DNA of 64,000 nucleotides from NCBI RefSeq assembly GCF_001650735.1, contig NZ_LXVY01000004.1, forward strand, positions 329,537 to 393,536. Reading direction: 5' to 3'. Each line of letters starts with the position of its first letter. The stretch's first letter is position 1. Below, in pieces: positions 47,389 to 56,368 of the stretch. This DNA comes from Sphingomonas sp. TDK1 (GTDB lineage: Bacteria; Pseudomonadota; Alphaproteobacteria; Sphingomonadales; Sphingomonadaceae). The position numbers and the translations under genes were made by a program. Below the pieces are notes generated by a model. The model had not been told where the DNA came from, searched no databases, and was given only the letters and a program-made list of their open reading frames with translations.

Positions 47389-47799
47389 TCAGGGCAGCGG
47401 CAGGTCGGTTTCCGCCTTCTTCTGCGCACGGCGCTCGGCGCGTGCGGCCGTCGCCTGCTTGACGAAGCAACCGGTGCCGCCACCAGCACCCACGGCCGAG
47501 CAGCTGCCGGTTCCGAACGTGCCGGTGGTCAGCGCGTCCTGCGAGCGCACCGCCCATGACTGGCCCTTTTGCGGCTCGGTCGGCGTATTGTCCCGAATAT
47601 TCTTCGGAATACGGAAGCGCTCGCCTTCGTCCAGACGCTGGCAGACGACGATCTCCTCGCCGTTCTTGTTCGTCGGGCACTTGTCGTTGCCGTAGATGAT
47701 CAGCACGCCGTTCTGCACGGCATTCTGTGCGTACGCCGGCGCGGCTGCGAGCAGCGGCGCCGCTGCGGCCACGGTGATAATCGCGATCCTTTTGAGCAC
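47389..47799 (-). CDS. small exported cysteine-containing protein
   Basis: 136 residues from GTG 47799; AGGAGG six bases upstream decides this start. Signal peptide VLKRIAIITVAAAAPLLAAA then PAYAQ. The mature protein is YGNDKCPTNKNGEEIVVCQR, GKNIRDNTPTEP-like central part and SCSAVGAGGGTGCFVKQATA with four cysteines, and a basic end. I do not recognise a family. It lies in front of coq7 on the same strand and 56 bases after it in transcription order. Confidence 0.68.
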   Translation of the reverse strand: MLKRIAIITVAAAAPLLAAAPAYAQNAVQNGVLIIYGNDKCPTNKNGEEIVVCQRLDEGERFRIPKNIRDNTPTEPQKGQSWAVRSQDALTTGTFGTGSCSAVGAGGGTGCFVKQATAARAERRAQKKAETDLPLP

Positions 47800-47855
47800 C
47801 CTGTTCCTCCTGTCTTCGCGCCGCACCCTGCGGGCGCGCGCCTGAATGGCCGCTT

Positions 47856-48389
47856 TCAGATTCGCTTCGAGACGCCGATGGCGAACCGGCAACCTGCGCG
47901 GATCAGTGCCGATAGCACCGGATAGCCGGGCGTGCTTTCCGCGCCCGAGGCGATCGCGGTGTCCCGATGTTCGATCTCCTCATCGCGGAATCGCGCGACG
48001 GCATCGCGTAGTTCCGGATCTTCATCGCCCAATTGCTGGAGCTGCTGCTGGTAATGCAGATCGATCTCGGTCTCGATGGCCGCGGTGCAGGCCATTGCCG
48101 CCTGCGGCCCCATCGCCGCCGTCACCACGCCAAGGCCGAAGCCCGCCACGTCCCAAAAGGGCTGGAGGACCGTCGGCCGAACACCGCGCCTTGCGATCAG
48201 CGCGTCGAAAAAGGCGCGGTGATGCTCTTCCTGGTTGGCCATGCCGGCGATGGTGCGCGCGGTGGGCGTGCGATCGCCCATCACCGCGAGCTGCCCCGCA
48301 TAGATACGCGTCGCGCCATATTCGCCGGCCTGGTCGACACGGACCATAGTCTCGCGGCTTTCACGCCGATCTCCCGGTTTCCAGCTCAT
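47856..48389 (-). CDS. coq7: demethoxyubiquinone hydroxylase
   Basis: 177 residues. Di-iron hydroxylase of ubiquinone synthesis (DMQ to 5-hydroxy-UQ). Ligand motifs: VDQAGEYGATRIYAG (Glu), NQEEHHRAFFDALIARRG (Glu..His), TAAIETEIDLHYQQQ (Glu) and RDEEIEHRDTAIASG (Glu..His). The C-terminus is YPVLSALIRAGCRFAIGVSK. It overlaps dsbB by ATGA and is the last of the nadD-to-coq7 block. Confidence 0.95.
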   Translation of the reverse strand: MSWKPGDRRESRETMVRVDQAGEYGATRIYAGQLAVMGDRTPTARTIAGMANQEEHHRAFFDALIARRGVRPTVLQPFWDVAGFGLGVVTAAMGPQAAMACTAAIETEIDLHYQQQLQQLGDEDPELRDAVARFRDEEIEHRDTAIASGAESTPGYPVLSALIRAGCRFAIGVSKRI

Positions 48390-48880
48390 CGCACCGACCT
48401 CCGCGTCGCCAGCAGCGCGATCAGCACCGCGCCGCCCAGCGACAAGATGGCGTTATAGCCTGCCAGGCTGATGCCGAACATCGTCCATTGGGGCACATCG
48501 CAGCGCACGATCGGCGCGCGCAGCGCCTGGGTCAGCATCTCCATGGGCGAGCCCTGCCGCGGGGCGGCGGTGCATTCGGTGATACCCTGCCACCAATGAT
48601 ATTCGGTGCCCGCATGATAGACGCCGATCGCCCCGCTCACCGCGATCAGCAGCGCGGCGAGCAGGACCAGCGCCGCCACCTGCCGCCGCCCGCGCACGAA
48701 GAAAGCGAGCAGCGCGACGATGATCGCCGCCAGATGCGGCCAGCGCTGCCACACACACATCTCGCAGGGTACGAGGCCGCCGATGAACTGCGATCCGATC
48801 GCCCCGCCCAGCAGCACGAGCGGGAGCAGCAAGGCAAGCCAGCGCGCCAGCACCGGCACGTTCCGCGGCATCCGGCTCAC
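48386..48880 (-). CDS. dsbB: disulfide bond formation protein DsbB
   Basis: 164 residues with four membrane helices. CxxC motif in GLVPCEMCVWQRWPHLAAI near the first loop and a second pair in ITECTAAPRQG and IVRCDVPQW. It reoxidises DsbA by passing electrons to quinone. ATGA overlaps join it to ctpA upstream and coq7 downstream; the pairing with ubiquinone synthesis is functional because the acceptor is quinone. Confidence 0.92.
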   Translation of the reverse strand: MSRMPRNVPVLARWLALLLPLVLLGGAIGSQFIGGLVPCEMCVWQRWPHLAAIIVALLAFFVRGRRQVAALVLLAALLIAVSGAIGVYHAGTEYHWWQGITECTAAPRQGSPMEMLTQALRAPIVRCDVPQWTMFGISLAGYNAILSLGGAVLIALLATRRSVR

Positions 48881-50208
48881 TTCGCTGCACTCGCCGGAGC
48901 GGTCTTGTTGCCCAGCCGGGCGAGCGTCTGCACCGCATAGGTAAGCTGGAAGTCGGTGATGCCCTTCTTCTTCAGCTCGTCGGCAGTGGCGGTGAAGCGC
49001 GGATCGGACGTGCTGTCCGTTTCCAGCACGCTGTCGTCCACCTTCTCCATGTTGATCAGGTGGCGGCGCAGATCCGCCTCGCGCAGCTCCGGGCGCGACT
49101 TATAGTCCGGATCGCTCAGCTGCGGCACCGCGATATCGGGCTTGATGCCACCTTCCTGTACCGAATGGCCGGAGGGGGTGTAGTAGCGCGCCGTGGTGAG
49201 GCGCAGCGCGGCATGGGGTCCCATCGGCAGGATCGTCTGCACCGATCCCTTGCCGAAGCTGCGCACGCCCATCACGAGTGCGCGGTGATGGTCCTGCAGC
49301 GCGCCCGCGACGATCTCCGACGCGGAGGCGGTGCCGGCATCGGTGAGCACGATCACCGGTAGGCCCTTGGCAAGGTCGCCCGGAAATACGCTCTCGGCAT
49401 AATAGCGCTCGATATCGGTCTTCTCGCGACCGCGCTGGGAAACGATCTCCCCATGGTTGAGGAACACATCGGACACGCCGATCGCCTCGGTGAGGAGGCC
49501 GCCGCCATTGTTACGCAGATCGATGATGTAGCCGAGCGGCTTGTGGCCCAGCTTCTTGTCGATCTCCTGGATGGCAAGCGCGGTGTCGCCGCCGGTGTGC
49601 GCGGTGAAGGTGCTGATGCGGATAATGCCCACGCCGTCCTTCACATCGGCCTTCACCGACTTCTGGGTGATCACCTCGCGGGTCAGGGTAAATTGCAGCG
49701 GCTTGTCCGCGCCGGGGCGGACCACCGTCAGCGATATCTTGGTACCGGGCTGGCCGCGCATCTGGGTGATCGCCTCGTCGAGGCTGCCGCCGACGATGAA
49801 CTTGCCGTCGAGATGCGTGATATAGTCGCCCGCCTTGATGCCAGCGCGCGCGGCAGGCCCGTCGTCGTTCGGCGCGATCACCTTCACCGCACCGTCCTGC
49901 TGGGTGACGGTCAAGCCGAGTCCGCCATAATTGCCCTCGGTCTGAATCTTGAGATTGTCGTAATCCAGCCCGTCCGCGAAGCTGCTGTGCGGATCGAGCG
50001 CGGCCAGCATGCCGTCGATAGCGCCCTTCACCAGCGTCTTGTCGTCGACCTTTTCGACGTAATTGGCCTTCACGGTGTTGTAGACTTCCATGAAGGTGTC
50101 GAGCTCGCGGTAGCTGCTGGTATCGACCCCCGCCATGGCGCCGGATGTGATGGGAATGATCGCGAGTGCGCCGACGGCGGCGGAAACCTGAAGAAACGAA
50201 CGCAGCAT
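48877..50208 (-). CDS. ctpA: carboxy-terminal processing peptidase (S41 family)
   Basis: 443 residues from ATG 50208. Signal peptide (MLRSFLQVSAAVGALAIIPI), PDZ domain (GLGLTVTQQDGAVKVIAPND ... ITHLDGKFIVGG) and S41 peptidase domain with the catalytic Ser in DAGTASASEIVAGALQ and Lys in VRSFGKGSVQTILPM. It trims periplasmic proteins at the C-terminus. It follows envC by 65 bases and overlaps dsbB by ATGA. Confidence 0.95.
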   Translation of the reverse strand: MLRSFLQVSAAVGALAIIPITSGAMAGVDTSSYRELDTFMEVYNTVKANYVEKVDDKTLVKGAIDGMLAALDPHSSFADGLDYDNLKIQTEGNYGGLGLTVTQQDGAVKVIAPNDDGPAARAGIKAGDYITHLDGKFIVGGSLDEAITQMRGQPGTKISLTVVRPGADKPLQFTLTREVITQKSVKADVKDGVGIIRISTFTAHTGGDTALAIQEIDKKLGHKPLGYIIDLRNNGGGLLTEAIGVSDVFLNHGEIVSQRGREKTDIERYYAESVFPGDLAKGLPVIVLTDAGTASASEIVAGALQDHHRALVMGVRSFGKGSVQTILPMGPHAALRLTTARYYTPSGHSVQEGGIKPDIAVPQLSDPDYKSRPELREADLRRHLINMEKVDDSVLETDSTSDPRFTATADELKKKGITDFQLTYAVQTLARLGNKTAPASAAK

Positions 50209-50273
50209 CAAGAGACTTTCCGGAAGGGCGATCTGGCCAATGTAGGCGAGACTAACGGGATTTGCACGCGGTG

Positions 50274-51434
50274 TCAGTCGAGCAATTGGGTCAGGTCGAG
50301 CGGCTGCCCGCGCCGGCGGAGCTCAACCGTCATGCGTGGCCCGGCCGCGCCCAGCGTCGCGCCTTGCCCGACCTTGGCGCCCGGACGTACAACAAGCGCG
50401 GAAAGCCCCGAAATTAGGGTGGTCCAGCCCTTGCCATGGTCCAGGACCACGATCTGCCCATAGCCTGCGAAGGGCGCGGCATAGGCGATGGTGCCGGCGG
50501 CGGGGGCGATCACCTTGGTGCCCGGCGTGACCGCGAAGCTTGGGCCGCGGGCACGGACGCCTGCGGAAGAGATCTCGCCGAAACCGGTGACGAGATGGCC
50601 GGCGACGGGCAGGCGATAGGGCGCGGGACCATTTGTGCGTTCTGCCGACGCGCCGGGCCGAGGGAGCGGGCCGTTGAGGACCAGCAGGTCCGAGCGGACC
50701 TGCGCTGCGCTCTGGCTGCGGTCCTGGGCAGCAGCGAGGTCGCGCGCCTTTTCGCCGAGCGCCAGCGCGCGGTCCGATTCCACTAGCGCATCGCGGCCGA
50801 GCGTCATGGCGCGCAGCCGGTGCTCGGATTCGAGCTGGAGCGCAGCCAGCCGCCGCGATTCGAGGGCAGCACGGTTGGCGCGGAGGCCGGCCAGCGCATG
50901 GCCGGCGGCAACACGCAACGCGCGGGAGCGCTCGAGATCCGCACGGACCCCGGCACTACGAGCCTCCATCGCCGGCAGCAGACTGGCGAGCGTCGCCCGG
51001 ACATGGACGAGATCCTGTGCGGAGCCCGGCTGAGCCAGCGCCAGCACTGCAGGCCGCCGCGCCATCGCCTGCAAGGCGGCAACCAGTTCGAGTGCCGGCC
51101 GCTGGCGTTCGGCAAAGGCGGCGCGCTGCGCCGAGAGCAGCCGGTCGAGGAGCGCCATTCGCGCCTCGGCAGCGACCTGCTCGGCTTCCGCCGCCTGAAT
51201 GCGCTGCGCCGCCGCGGCCTGCTCCGCGCGCGCGCGCGCCTCGTCGTCGCGGGCGCCGGCCGCCGCGCGGTCGAGTTCGGCCGCCCGCTGTTCGGCCGCT
51301 TTCGCCGCCTGGGAGGCTTCGGTCACGGCCTGCGCGGTCACTTGCCTCGCATCGGGCTGCGGCTGGGCGAGCACCCCCGTCACGCCGATCGCGACCAGCG
51401 CCGCCGCGATGCCGAGGCCGCGCGCCACGTCCAT
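50274..51434 (-). CDS. envC: murein hydrolase activator EnvC-like protein
   Basis: 386 residues from ATG 51434. Signal-like helix (GLGIAAALVAIGVTGVLAQP), a long alanine-rich coiled coil (residues 30-250) and a C-terminal LytM/M23 domain. The zinc ligands look lost: where M23 peptidases have HxxxD, this has RARGPSFAV, and the HxH is MTVEL. That matches EnvC proteins, which activate amidases but do not cut peptidoglycan. The start ATG overlaps the rlmH stop by one base. Confidence 0.88.
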   Translation of the reverse strand: MDVARGLGIAAALVAIGVTGVLAQPQPDARQVTAQAVTEASQAAKAAEQRAAELDRAAAGARDDEARARAEQAAAAQRIQAAEAEQVAAEARMALLDRLLSAQRAAFAERQRPALELVAALQAMARRPAVLALAQPGSAQDLVHVRATLASLLPAMEARSAGVRADLERSRALRVAAGHALAGLRANRAALESRRLAALQLESEHRLRAMTLGRDALVESDRALALGEKARDLAAAQDRSQSAAQVRSDLLVLNGPLPRPGASAERTNGPAPYRLPVAGHLVTGFGEISSAGVRARGPSFAVTPGTKVIAPAAGTIAYAAPFAGYGQIVVLDHGKGWTTLISGLSALVVRPGAKVGQGATLGAAGPRMTVELRRRGQPLDLTQLLD

Positions 51435-51856
51435 CAGCCCTCGCGGTGATAGGGGTGGTTGGCGAGGATCGAGACGGCGCGCCATAACTGCTCGGCGAGC
51501 ATCGCGCGTGCCATCATGTGCGGCCAGGTCGCCTTTCCGAAGCTGAGCAGCATGTCCGCCGCCGCCCGATCGGTATCGTCAAAGCCGTCGGCGGCACCGA
51601 TCAGGAAGCGGGTCTCGCGCACGCCATCGTCGCGCCATGCGCCAAGCCGGGCGGCGAGCGTCTTCGAGGGCAGGTTCTCGCCGAGTTCGTCAAGCATCAC
51701 CACGCGCGTGCCGGGGGCCAGCACGGGCATCTTGCCGCCGGTATCGGGCAGTTCGGTGACGCGCGCTCCCCAGGTCACCCGCTTGAGATAGCGGTCGACC
51801 AGTTCGGCCTCGGGGCTGCGCCCGATCCGGCCGCGCGCGACGATGTGCAGCAGCAT
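51434..51856 (-). CDS. rlmH: 23S rRNA (pseudouridine-1915-N3)-methyltransferase
   Basis: 140 residues. SPOUT methyltransferase of helix 69. Motifs: LLHIVARGRIGRSPEAELVD at the start, FLIGAADGFDDTDRAAADML and the family's C-terminal NHPYHREG. The knotted C-terminal SAM site is present. It lies 24 bases downstream of rsfS. Confidence 0.96.
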   Translation of the reverse strand: MLLHIVARGRIGRSPEAELVDRYLKRVTWGARVTELPDTGGKMPVLAPGTRVVMLDELGENLPSKTLAARLGAWRDDGVRETRFLIGAADGFDDTDRAAADMLLSFGKATWPHMMARAMLAEQLWRAVSILANHPYHREG

Positions 51857-51880
51857 GGCGCGCGGACCTTCCGGATCAGA

Positions 51881-52252
51881 TCAGGCCTGGCCCTCGAACG
51901 ACCACATCCGCTCGAGATTGTAGAAGCTGCGCACTTCCGGGCGGAACAGGTGGACGATCACGTCGCCCGCATCGATCAGTACCCAGTCGGCGGCCGGCAG
52001 GCCTTCGACGCGGGGCGTGCGGCCCTGCTCTGCCTTGAGCTTGTCGGCCAGCTTCATCGCCATCGAGGCGACCTGCCGGGTCGAGCGACCCGATGCGATC
52101 ACCATGTAATCGGCAATGCTGCTCTTGCCGGCGAGCGGGATCGAGACGGTTTCCACCGCCTGATCGTCCTCCAGCGAAGTGAGCACGAGCCTATGCAGCG
52201 CTTCGACGCTGTCGGCGTCGTTCGAACGCTGCATATTGGGGGAAGTGGCCAA
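51881..52252 (-). CDS. rsfS: ribosomal silencing factor
   Basis: 123 residues. RsfS binds uL14 and blocks subunit joining in starved cells. Motifs: VEALHRLVLTSLEDDQAVET, GKSSIADYMVIASGRSTRQV and WVLIDAGDVIVHLFRPEVRS. I use TTG 52252, because AGGAG stands five bases before it; ATG 52234 has no ribosome binding site. It follows nadD by eight bases. Confidence 0.93.
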   Translation of the reverse strand: MATSPNMQRSNDADSVEALHRLVLTSLEDDQAVETVSIPLAGKSSIADYMVIASGRSTRQVASMAMKLADKLKAEQGRTPRVEGLPAADWVLIDAGDVIVHLFRPEVRSFYNLERMWSFEGQA

Positions 52253-52260
52253 GGTTGCTC

Positions 52261-52950
52261 CTAGTCTAGCGACTGTCTGTGCGATGTGAGTGGAGACGGC
52301 GCCGGCCCTTCCTCTTCCATGTTCGGAGAAGTGCCGAGGAATCGCCGGTGCCAGGCGGGATCGGCAGCCCGAAGGCGCGTTGCCGACGTCGGATCGGGGC
52401 GGAAGCGCAACAGCACAAGTGCCGGCAATCTCCATCGCGTCCAATGTTTCGCCTGGCCTGCGGGCCGCACAGCGCGCCGCAGCCAACCCATTGCAGGACT
52501 TGCATGGGCACCCCGATCATAACCCGGACGCGCGATAACCGCAATCGGAACCTGACGGGCGATGTGCCGCCAGCGCTCCCAGCGATGAAACTGCGCGAGA
52601 TTGTCCGCACCCATCAGCCAGATGAAGCGATGATTCGGATAGAGCCGCGGCAGCTTGGTAAGCGTGTCGGCGGTGTAACGGGTCTTCATCCGCTTCTCGA
52701 TCGCGGTCGGGCGGATCGGCGCATGCCGCGCCATCGCCCGCGCCGAGGCGAGCCTGGCCTGGAACGGCGCCATGCCAGCCCTGTCCTTCAGCGGATTGCC
52801 GGGCGAAACCATCCACCATACTTCATCGAGATCGAGCGCGCGCAGCGCGTGCAGCGACAGCCGCCGATGCCCGCGATGCGCCGGGTTGAACGACCCGCCG
52901 AGCAGGCCGATCCGCCGCCCGCCCCGCTTCCCTGGCCTGTTCGCGTCGAT
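52261..52950 (-). CDS. nadD: nicotinate-nucleotide adenylyltransferase (non-standard start)
   Basis: About 229 residues. It adenylates nicotinate mononucleotide in NAD synthesis. The nucleotidyltransferase signature GLLGGSFNPAHRGHRRLSLH is encoded at about 52870-52908, then DEVWWMVSPGNPLK and RFIWLMGADNLAQFHRWERW. Between the in-frame TAG at 52972-52974 and this motif there is no ATG, GTG or TTG. Start candidates are ATC at 52950 (with GGAAGGG seven bases upstream) and ATC at 52911 or CTG at 52905. The next ATG, at 52812, would remove the motif. Confidence 0.83.
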   Translation of the reverse strand: MDANRPGKRGGRRIGLLGGSFNPAHRGHRRLSLHALRALDLDEVWWMVSPGNPLKDRAGMAPFQARLASARAMARHAPIRPTAIEKRMKTRYTADTLTKLPRLYPNHRFIWLMGADNLAQFHRWERWRHIARQVPIAVIARPGYDRGAHASPAMGWLRRAVRPAGQAKHWTRWRLPALVLLRFRPDPTSATRLRAADPAWHRRFLGTSPNMEEEGPAPSPLTSHRQSLD

Positions 52951-53008
52951 TGTTGGACCCTTCCCGCGCTGCTACGATCGCGGCGCATATAGCGGGGGTG
53001 GGGGCACC

Positions 53009-55027
53009 ATGCGCAAGTTGGGTTTGTCGATCGCGGTTTTGGCGTGGCTTGGTTGCACCGGCGTGGCGCCGGTGCCGACGGTGGACGCGGTGGATTTGTT
53101 TCTCAACGCGTTGCAGTTCACCCCTCCCAACCCGGCCGCGGTCCGGGCGCGCTGCGACACAGGCGCCGCGCTGGCAAAGCGGCGGCTACAGGCACTTGCG
53201 ACTCGCACCGGTGCCGCCAGCATCGCCGAGGACTTTCGACGCTATGATGCCCTGCTGAACCTGGTGAACGACCTTTCCTACGAGATGAACCTCGTTGGGG
53301 AAACGTCCGTGATGGCGCCGGTCCGTGACGCGGCGCGCAGCTGCGGGGAGCGGATCGGCGCGATCGTGACCGACATCAATCTTTCCCGCCCGATCTACGA
53401 CCGGTTGGCGGCAATCCCGACCACGGGCCTCGACCCAGCGACCGGCTATGCGCTGGGCCGGCAGCTGCTTGCCTATCGCCTCGCCGGGGTCAACCGGCCG
53501 GCAGCCGAACGCGCGAAAATCGCCCGGCTGAACAAAGATATCATCGCCGTGGGGCTGGCGTTCGACCGGAACATCTCGGAGGATAAAACCACCGTAACGC
53601 TGCCGCCCGACTCACTGGAAGGCATGCCGCAGGACTTTCTCGACGCGCACAAGCCCGGCGCAGACGGCAAGATCCATCTCACCACCGCCTATCCCGACGC
53701 CCTTCCCGTGCTGACCTTCGCCAGCCGCCAGACGACGCGCAAGACGATCGACGCCGCGCTCTGGAACCGCGCCTATCCGGTGAACGATGCCGTCCTGTCG
53801 CGGCTGCTCGCCAAGCGACAGGATCTCGCGCAAGCGCTGGGAGAGCCCGATTACGCGACGCTGGTCACCAAGGACAAGATGGTCGATTCGCCTGCGCGCG
53901 TGCAGGCGCTGCTCGACGAACTGAACGGCGCCGCCAAGGTCGCGGCGGCGCACGATCTCGACCGGCTGCTCGCGCGCTATCGGCAAATCGAGCCCCAAGC
54001 CAGCGAGGTGCAGGACTGGGATAGCGTCTATCTTCGCACGCTCGTGAAGAAGGAACAGTTCGACGTCGATGGGGCGGAAGTCCGCCGCTATTTCACGCTG
54101 GACCGCACGCGGGACGGCATCTTCCAGCTGGTTCACGACCTGTTCGGCAGCGACATTCGGCCTTGGCAGGGTGCGCCGCGCTGGGCACCGGGCGTCACCG
54201 CCTGGGAGCTGTTCGACGGGAAGCGGCTGGTCGGCCGCTTCTATCTCGATCTCAGCCCCCGCGCCGGCAAGTTCAGCCATGCCGCCCAATTCGGCCTGCG
54301 CACCGGCGTGGCTGGCAAGCGGATTCCGGTGGGAGCACTCATCTGCAACTTCCCCGCGACCGGGCCGATGGAACATGGGGACGTAATCACCTTCCTCCAC
54401 GAATTCGGGCACTTGGTGCACTTCCTCTATTCGGGCCATCAGCGCTACGCGACCCAGTCGATGGACCAGCTGCAATGGGATTTCGTCGAGGCGCCGTCAC
54501 AGCTGCTCGAGGAATGGGCGTGGAACTACGACACGTTGAAAGGCTTTGCCCGCAACGACGAGGGTGCGCCGATCCCGGCCGCGCTGGTCGCCCGCATGAA
54601 CGCGGCCCGGCGCTTCGGCGATGCGCTCTCCTGGCAACGGCAGCTGGGCTTCGCCGCCGTGTCGCTCTATTTCCACCAATTGCCCGCCGGCTTAGACCTC
54701 ACCAAGACCTATGACGACGCCTATAACCGCTATGCCTCGATCAAGGCGCCGCCGGGCACCCACCCTTATGCCAGTTTCGGGCACCTCACCGGCTATTCGG
54801 CGACCTATTACACCTATCTCTGGTCGAAGAGCGTCGCGCTGGACCTGTTCACGCGCTTCCGGGCGGAAGGAATGCGCAACCCGGCAACTGCCCTGGCCTA
54901 TCGCCGCGCCGTACTGGAGCCGGGCGCATCCAAGCCGGCGGCCCAGCTCATTCGGGACTTTCTCGGCCGCGACGCCAGCACCAAGGCGTTCCGCGACGAT
55001 CTGCAGCAGCAGATCAGCGCAAACTAG
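53009..55027 (+). CDS. M3 family zinc metallopeptidase
   Basis: 672 residues. The zinc site HEFGHLVHFLYSG (HExxH variant HEFGH, about residue 466) and a downstream Glu in PSQLLEEWAWNY are those of the thimet oligopeptidase / oligopeptidase A family. The N-terminus has a leader ending in WLGC, a loose lipobox, so it may be a secreted or lipid-anchored form. It is inserted on the plus strand between proA and nadD. An ATG codon at 53009 with a GGGGG run upstream is the chosen start. Confidence 0.88.
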   Translation: MRKLGLSIAVLAWLGCTGVAPVPTVDAVDLFLNALQFTPPNPAAVRARCDTGAALAKRRLQALATRTGAASIAEDFRRYDALLNLVNDLSYEMNLVGETSVMAPVRDAARSCGERIGAIVTDINLSRPIYDRLAAIPTTGLDPATGYALGRQLLAYRLAGVNRPAAERAKIARLNKDIIAVGLAFDRNISEDKTTVTLPPDSLEGMPQDFLDAHKPGADGKIHLTTAYPDALPVLTFASRQTTRKTIDAALWNRAYPVNDAVLSRLLAKRQDLAQALGEPDYATLVTKDKMVDSPARVQALLDELNGAAKVAAAHDLDRLLARYRQIEPQASEVQDWDSVYLRTLVKKEQFDVDGAEVRRYFTLDRTRDGIFQLVHDLFGSDIRPWQGAPRWAPGVTAWELFDGKRLVGRFYLDLSPRAGKFSHAAQFGLRTGVAGKRIPVGALICNFPATGPMEHGDVITFLHEFGHLVHFLYSGHQRYATQSMDQLQWDFVEAPSQLLEEWAWNYDTLKGFARNDEGAPIPAALVARMNAARRFGDALSWQRQLGFAAVSLYFHQLPAGLDLTKTYDDAYNRYASIKAPPGTHPYASFGHLTGYSATYYTYLWSKSVALDLFTRFRAEGMRNPATALAYRRAVLEPGASKPAAQLIRDFLGRDASTKAFRDDLQQQISAN

Positions 55028-55051
55028 CCGACCAGCCCGGTGCGGCGCCGG

Positions 55052-56320
55052 TCAGGGCCGCGCCTGGCCAGTGCCGAGCACCAGCCATTTGTAGGTGGTG
55101 AGGCCTTCCAACGCCACAGGGCCGCGCGCATGGAGGCGACCGGTGGAAATGCCGATCTCTGCACCCAGCCCGAACTCGCCGCCGTCGGCGAACTGCGTGG
55201 AAGCGTTCCACATCACGATTGCGCTGTCGACGCCGGTGAGGAAACGGACTGCGGTTTCTGCATCCTCGGTGACGATCGCATCGGTGTGGTGCGAGCTGTG
55301 CGCGGCGATGTGCACCATCGCTTCCTCCACGCCGTCGACCAGCTTCACCGAGAGAATCGCCTCCAGATATTCGGTGTCCCAGTCTTCGTCATTCGCCAGT
55401 TGCACGCGCGGATCGAGCGCCTGCACCTCGGCATCGCCGCGCAGTTCGCAACCGGCTTCGGCCAGCGCGACGAGAATCGGTTTGGGGTCAACGAAGCCGC
55501 GGTCGATCAGCAGCGTCTCGGTCGCGCCGCAGATGCCCGTGCGGCGCATCTTGGCATTGACCGCCAGCGCCAGCGCCATGGCGGGAGCGGCGGCGCGATC
55601 GATGTATGTGTGATTGATCCCGTCCAGATGCGCGAGCACCGGTACCCGCGCCTCCGCCTGCACCCGCGCGACCAAGCTTTTGCCACCGCGGGGGACGACC
55701 ATGTCGATCAGCCCCTCGGCGGTGAGCATTGCACCGACCGCGGCACGATCGGTCACCGGCACCAGCTGGATTGCATCGGCGGGCACGTCTGCTTGGGCAA
55801 GTCCTTGCACTAGCGCCGCATGGATTTCGCGATTGCTGCGGATCGCCTCGGACCCACCGCGCAGGATCGCAGCGTTGCCAGACATCAGGCAGAGCGCGCC
55901 CGCATCGGCGGTGACGTTGGGCCGGCTTTCATAGATGATACCGATGACGCCGATCGGCACACGCACACGCTTGAGAACGAGGCCGTTGGGACGGGATCGT
56001 TCGTCGATCACGGCGCCGACGGGATCTTCGAGGCCCGCAACCGCCTCAATGCCCGAGGCCATGCCTTCGATGCGCTTGGCATCGAGCAGCAGCCGATCGA
56101 GCAGCGCGTCGGTAAGGCCGTTCGCCCTGCCCGCCGCCATATCCTCGGCATTGGCAGCAAGGATCGCGCCCTCTGCCGCGCGGATCGCGGCGGCGGCGGC
56201 GCGGAGCGCGGCGGCCTTGGCCGGACTTGGCATCGCCGCCAGCACCGTGGCGGCGGCGCGGGCGCGGCGGCCCATGTCGGCGATCAGCAACTGGGTGTCG
56301 GGCGTGTCGATATCGGCCAT
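55052..56320 (-). CDS. proA: gamma-glutamyl phosphate reductase
   Basis: 422 residues. It reduces gamma-glutamyl phosphate to the semialdehyde in proline synthesis. Motifs: [40 protein letters not shown], the active-site Cys in [16 protein letters not shown] and [20 protein letters not shown] at the end. ATG 56320. Divergent from the DUF3667 gene. proB is not adjacent. Confidence 0.97.
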   Translation of the reverse strand: MADIDTPDTQLLIADMGRRARAAATVLAAMPSPAKAAALRAAAAAIRAAEGAILAANAEDMAAGRANGLTDALLDRLLLDAKRIEGMASGIEAVAGLEDPVGAVIDERSRPNGLVLKRVRVPIGVIGIIYESRPNVTADAGALCLMSGNAAILRGGSEAIRSNREIHAALVQGLAQADVPADAIQLVPVTDRAAVGAMLTAEGLIDMVVPRGGKSLVARVQAEARVPVLAHLDGINHTYIDRAAAPAMALALAVNAKMRRTGICGATETLLIDRGFVDPKPILVALAEAGCELRGDAEVQALDPRVQLANDEDWDTEYLEAILSVKLVDGVEEAMVHIAAHSSHHTDAIVTEDAETAVRFLTGVDSAIVMWNASTQFADGGEFGLGAEIGISTGRLHARGPVALEGLTTYKWLVLGTGQARP

Positions 56321-56368
56321 GCTGCAGATGCTAGCATGGGCAGCGCGAAGCTGATAGCCTCGGGCGTC

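Noticed and set aside
52812..52812. ATG at 52812 as the start of nadD
   Set aside because: It would delete the nucleotide-binding motif GGSFNPAH, which lies in frame upstream.
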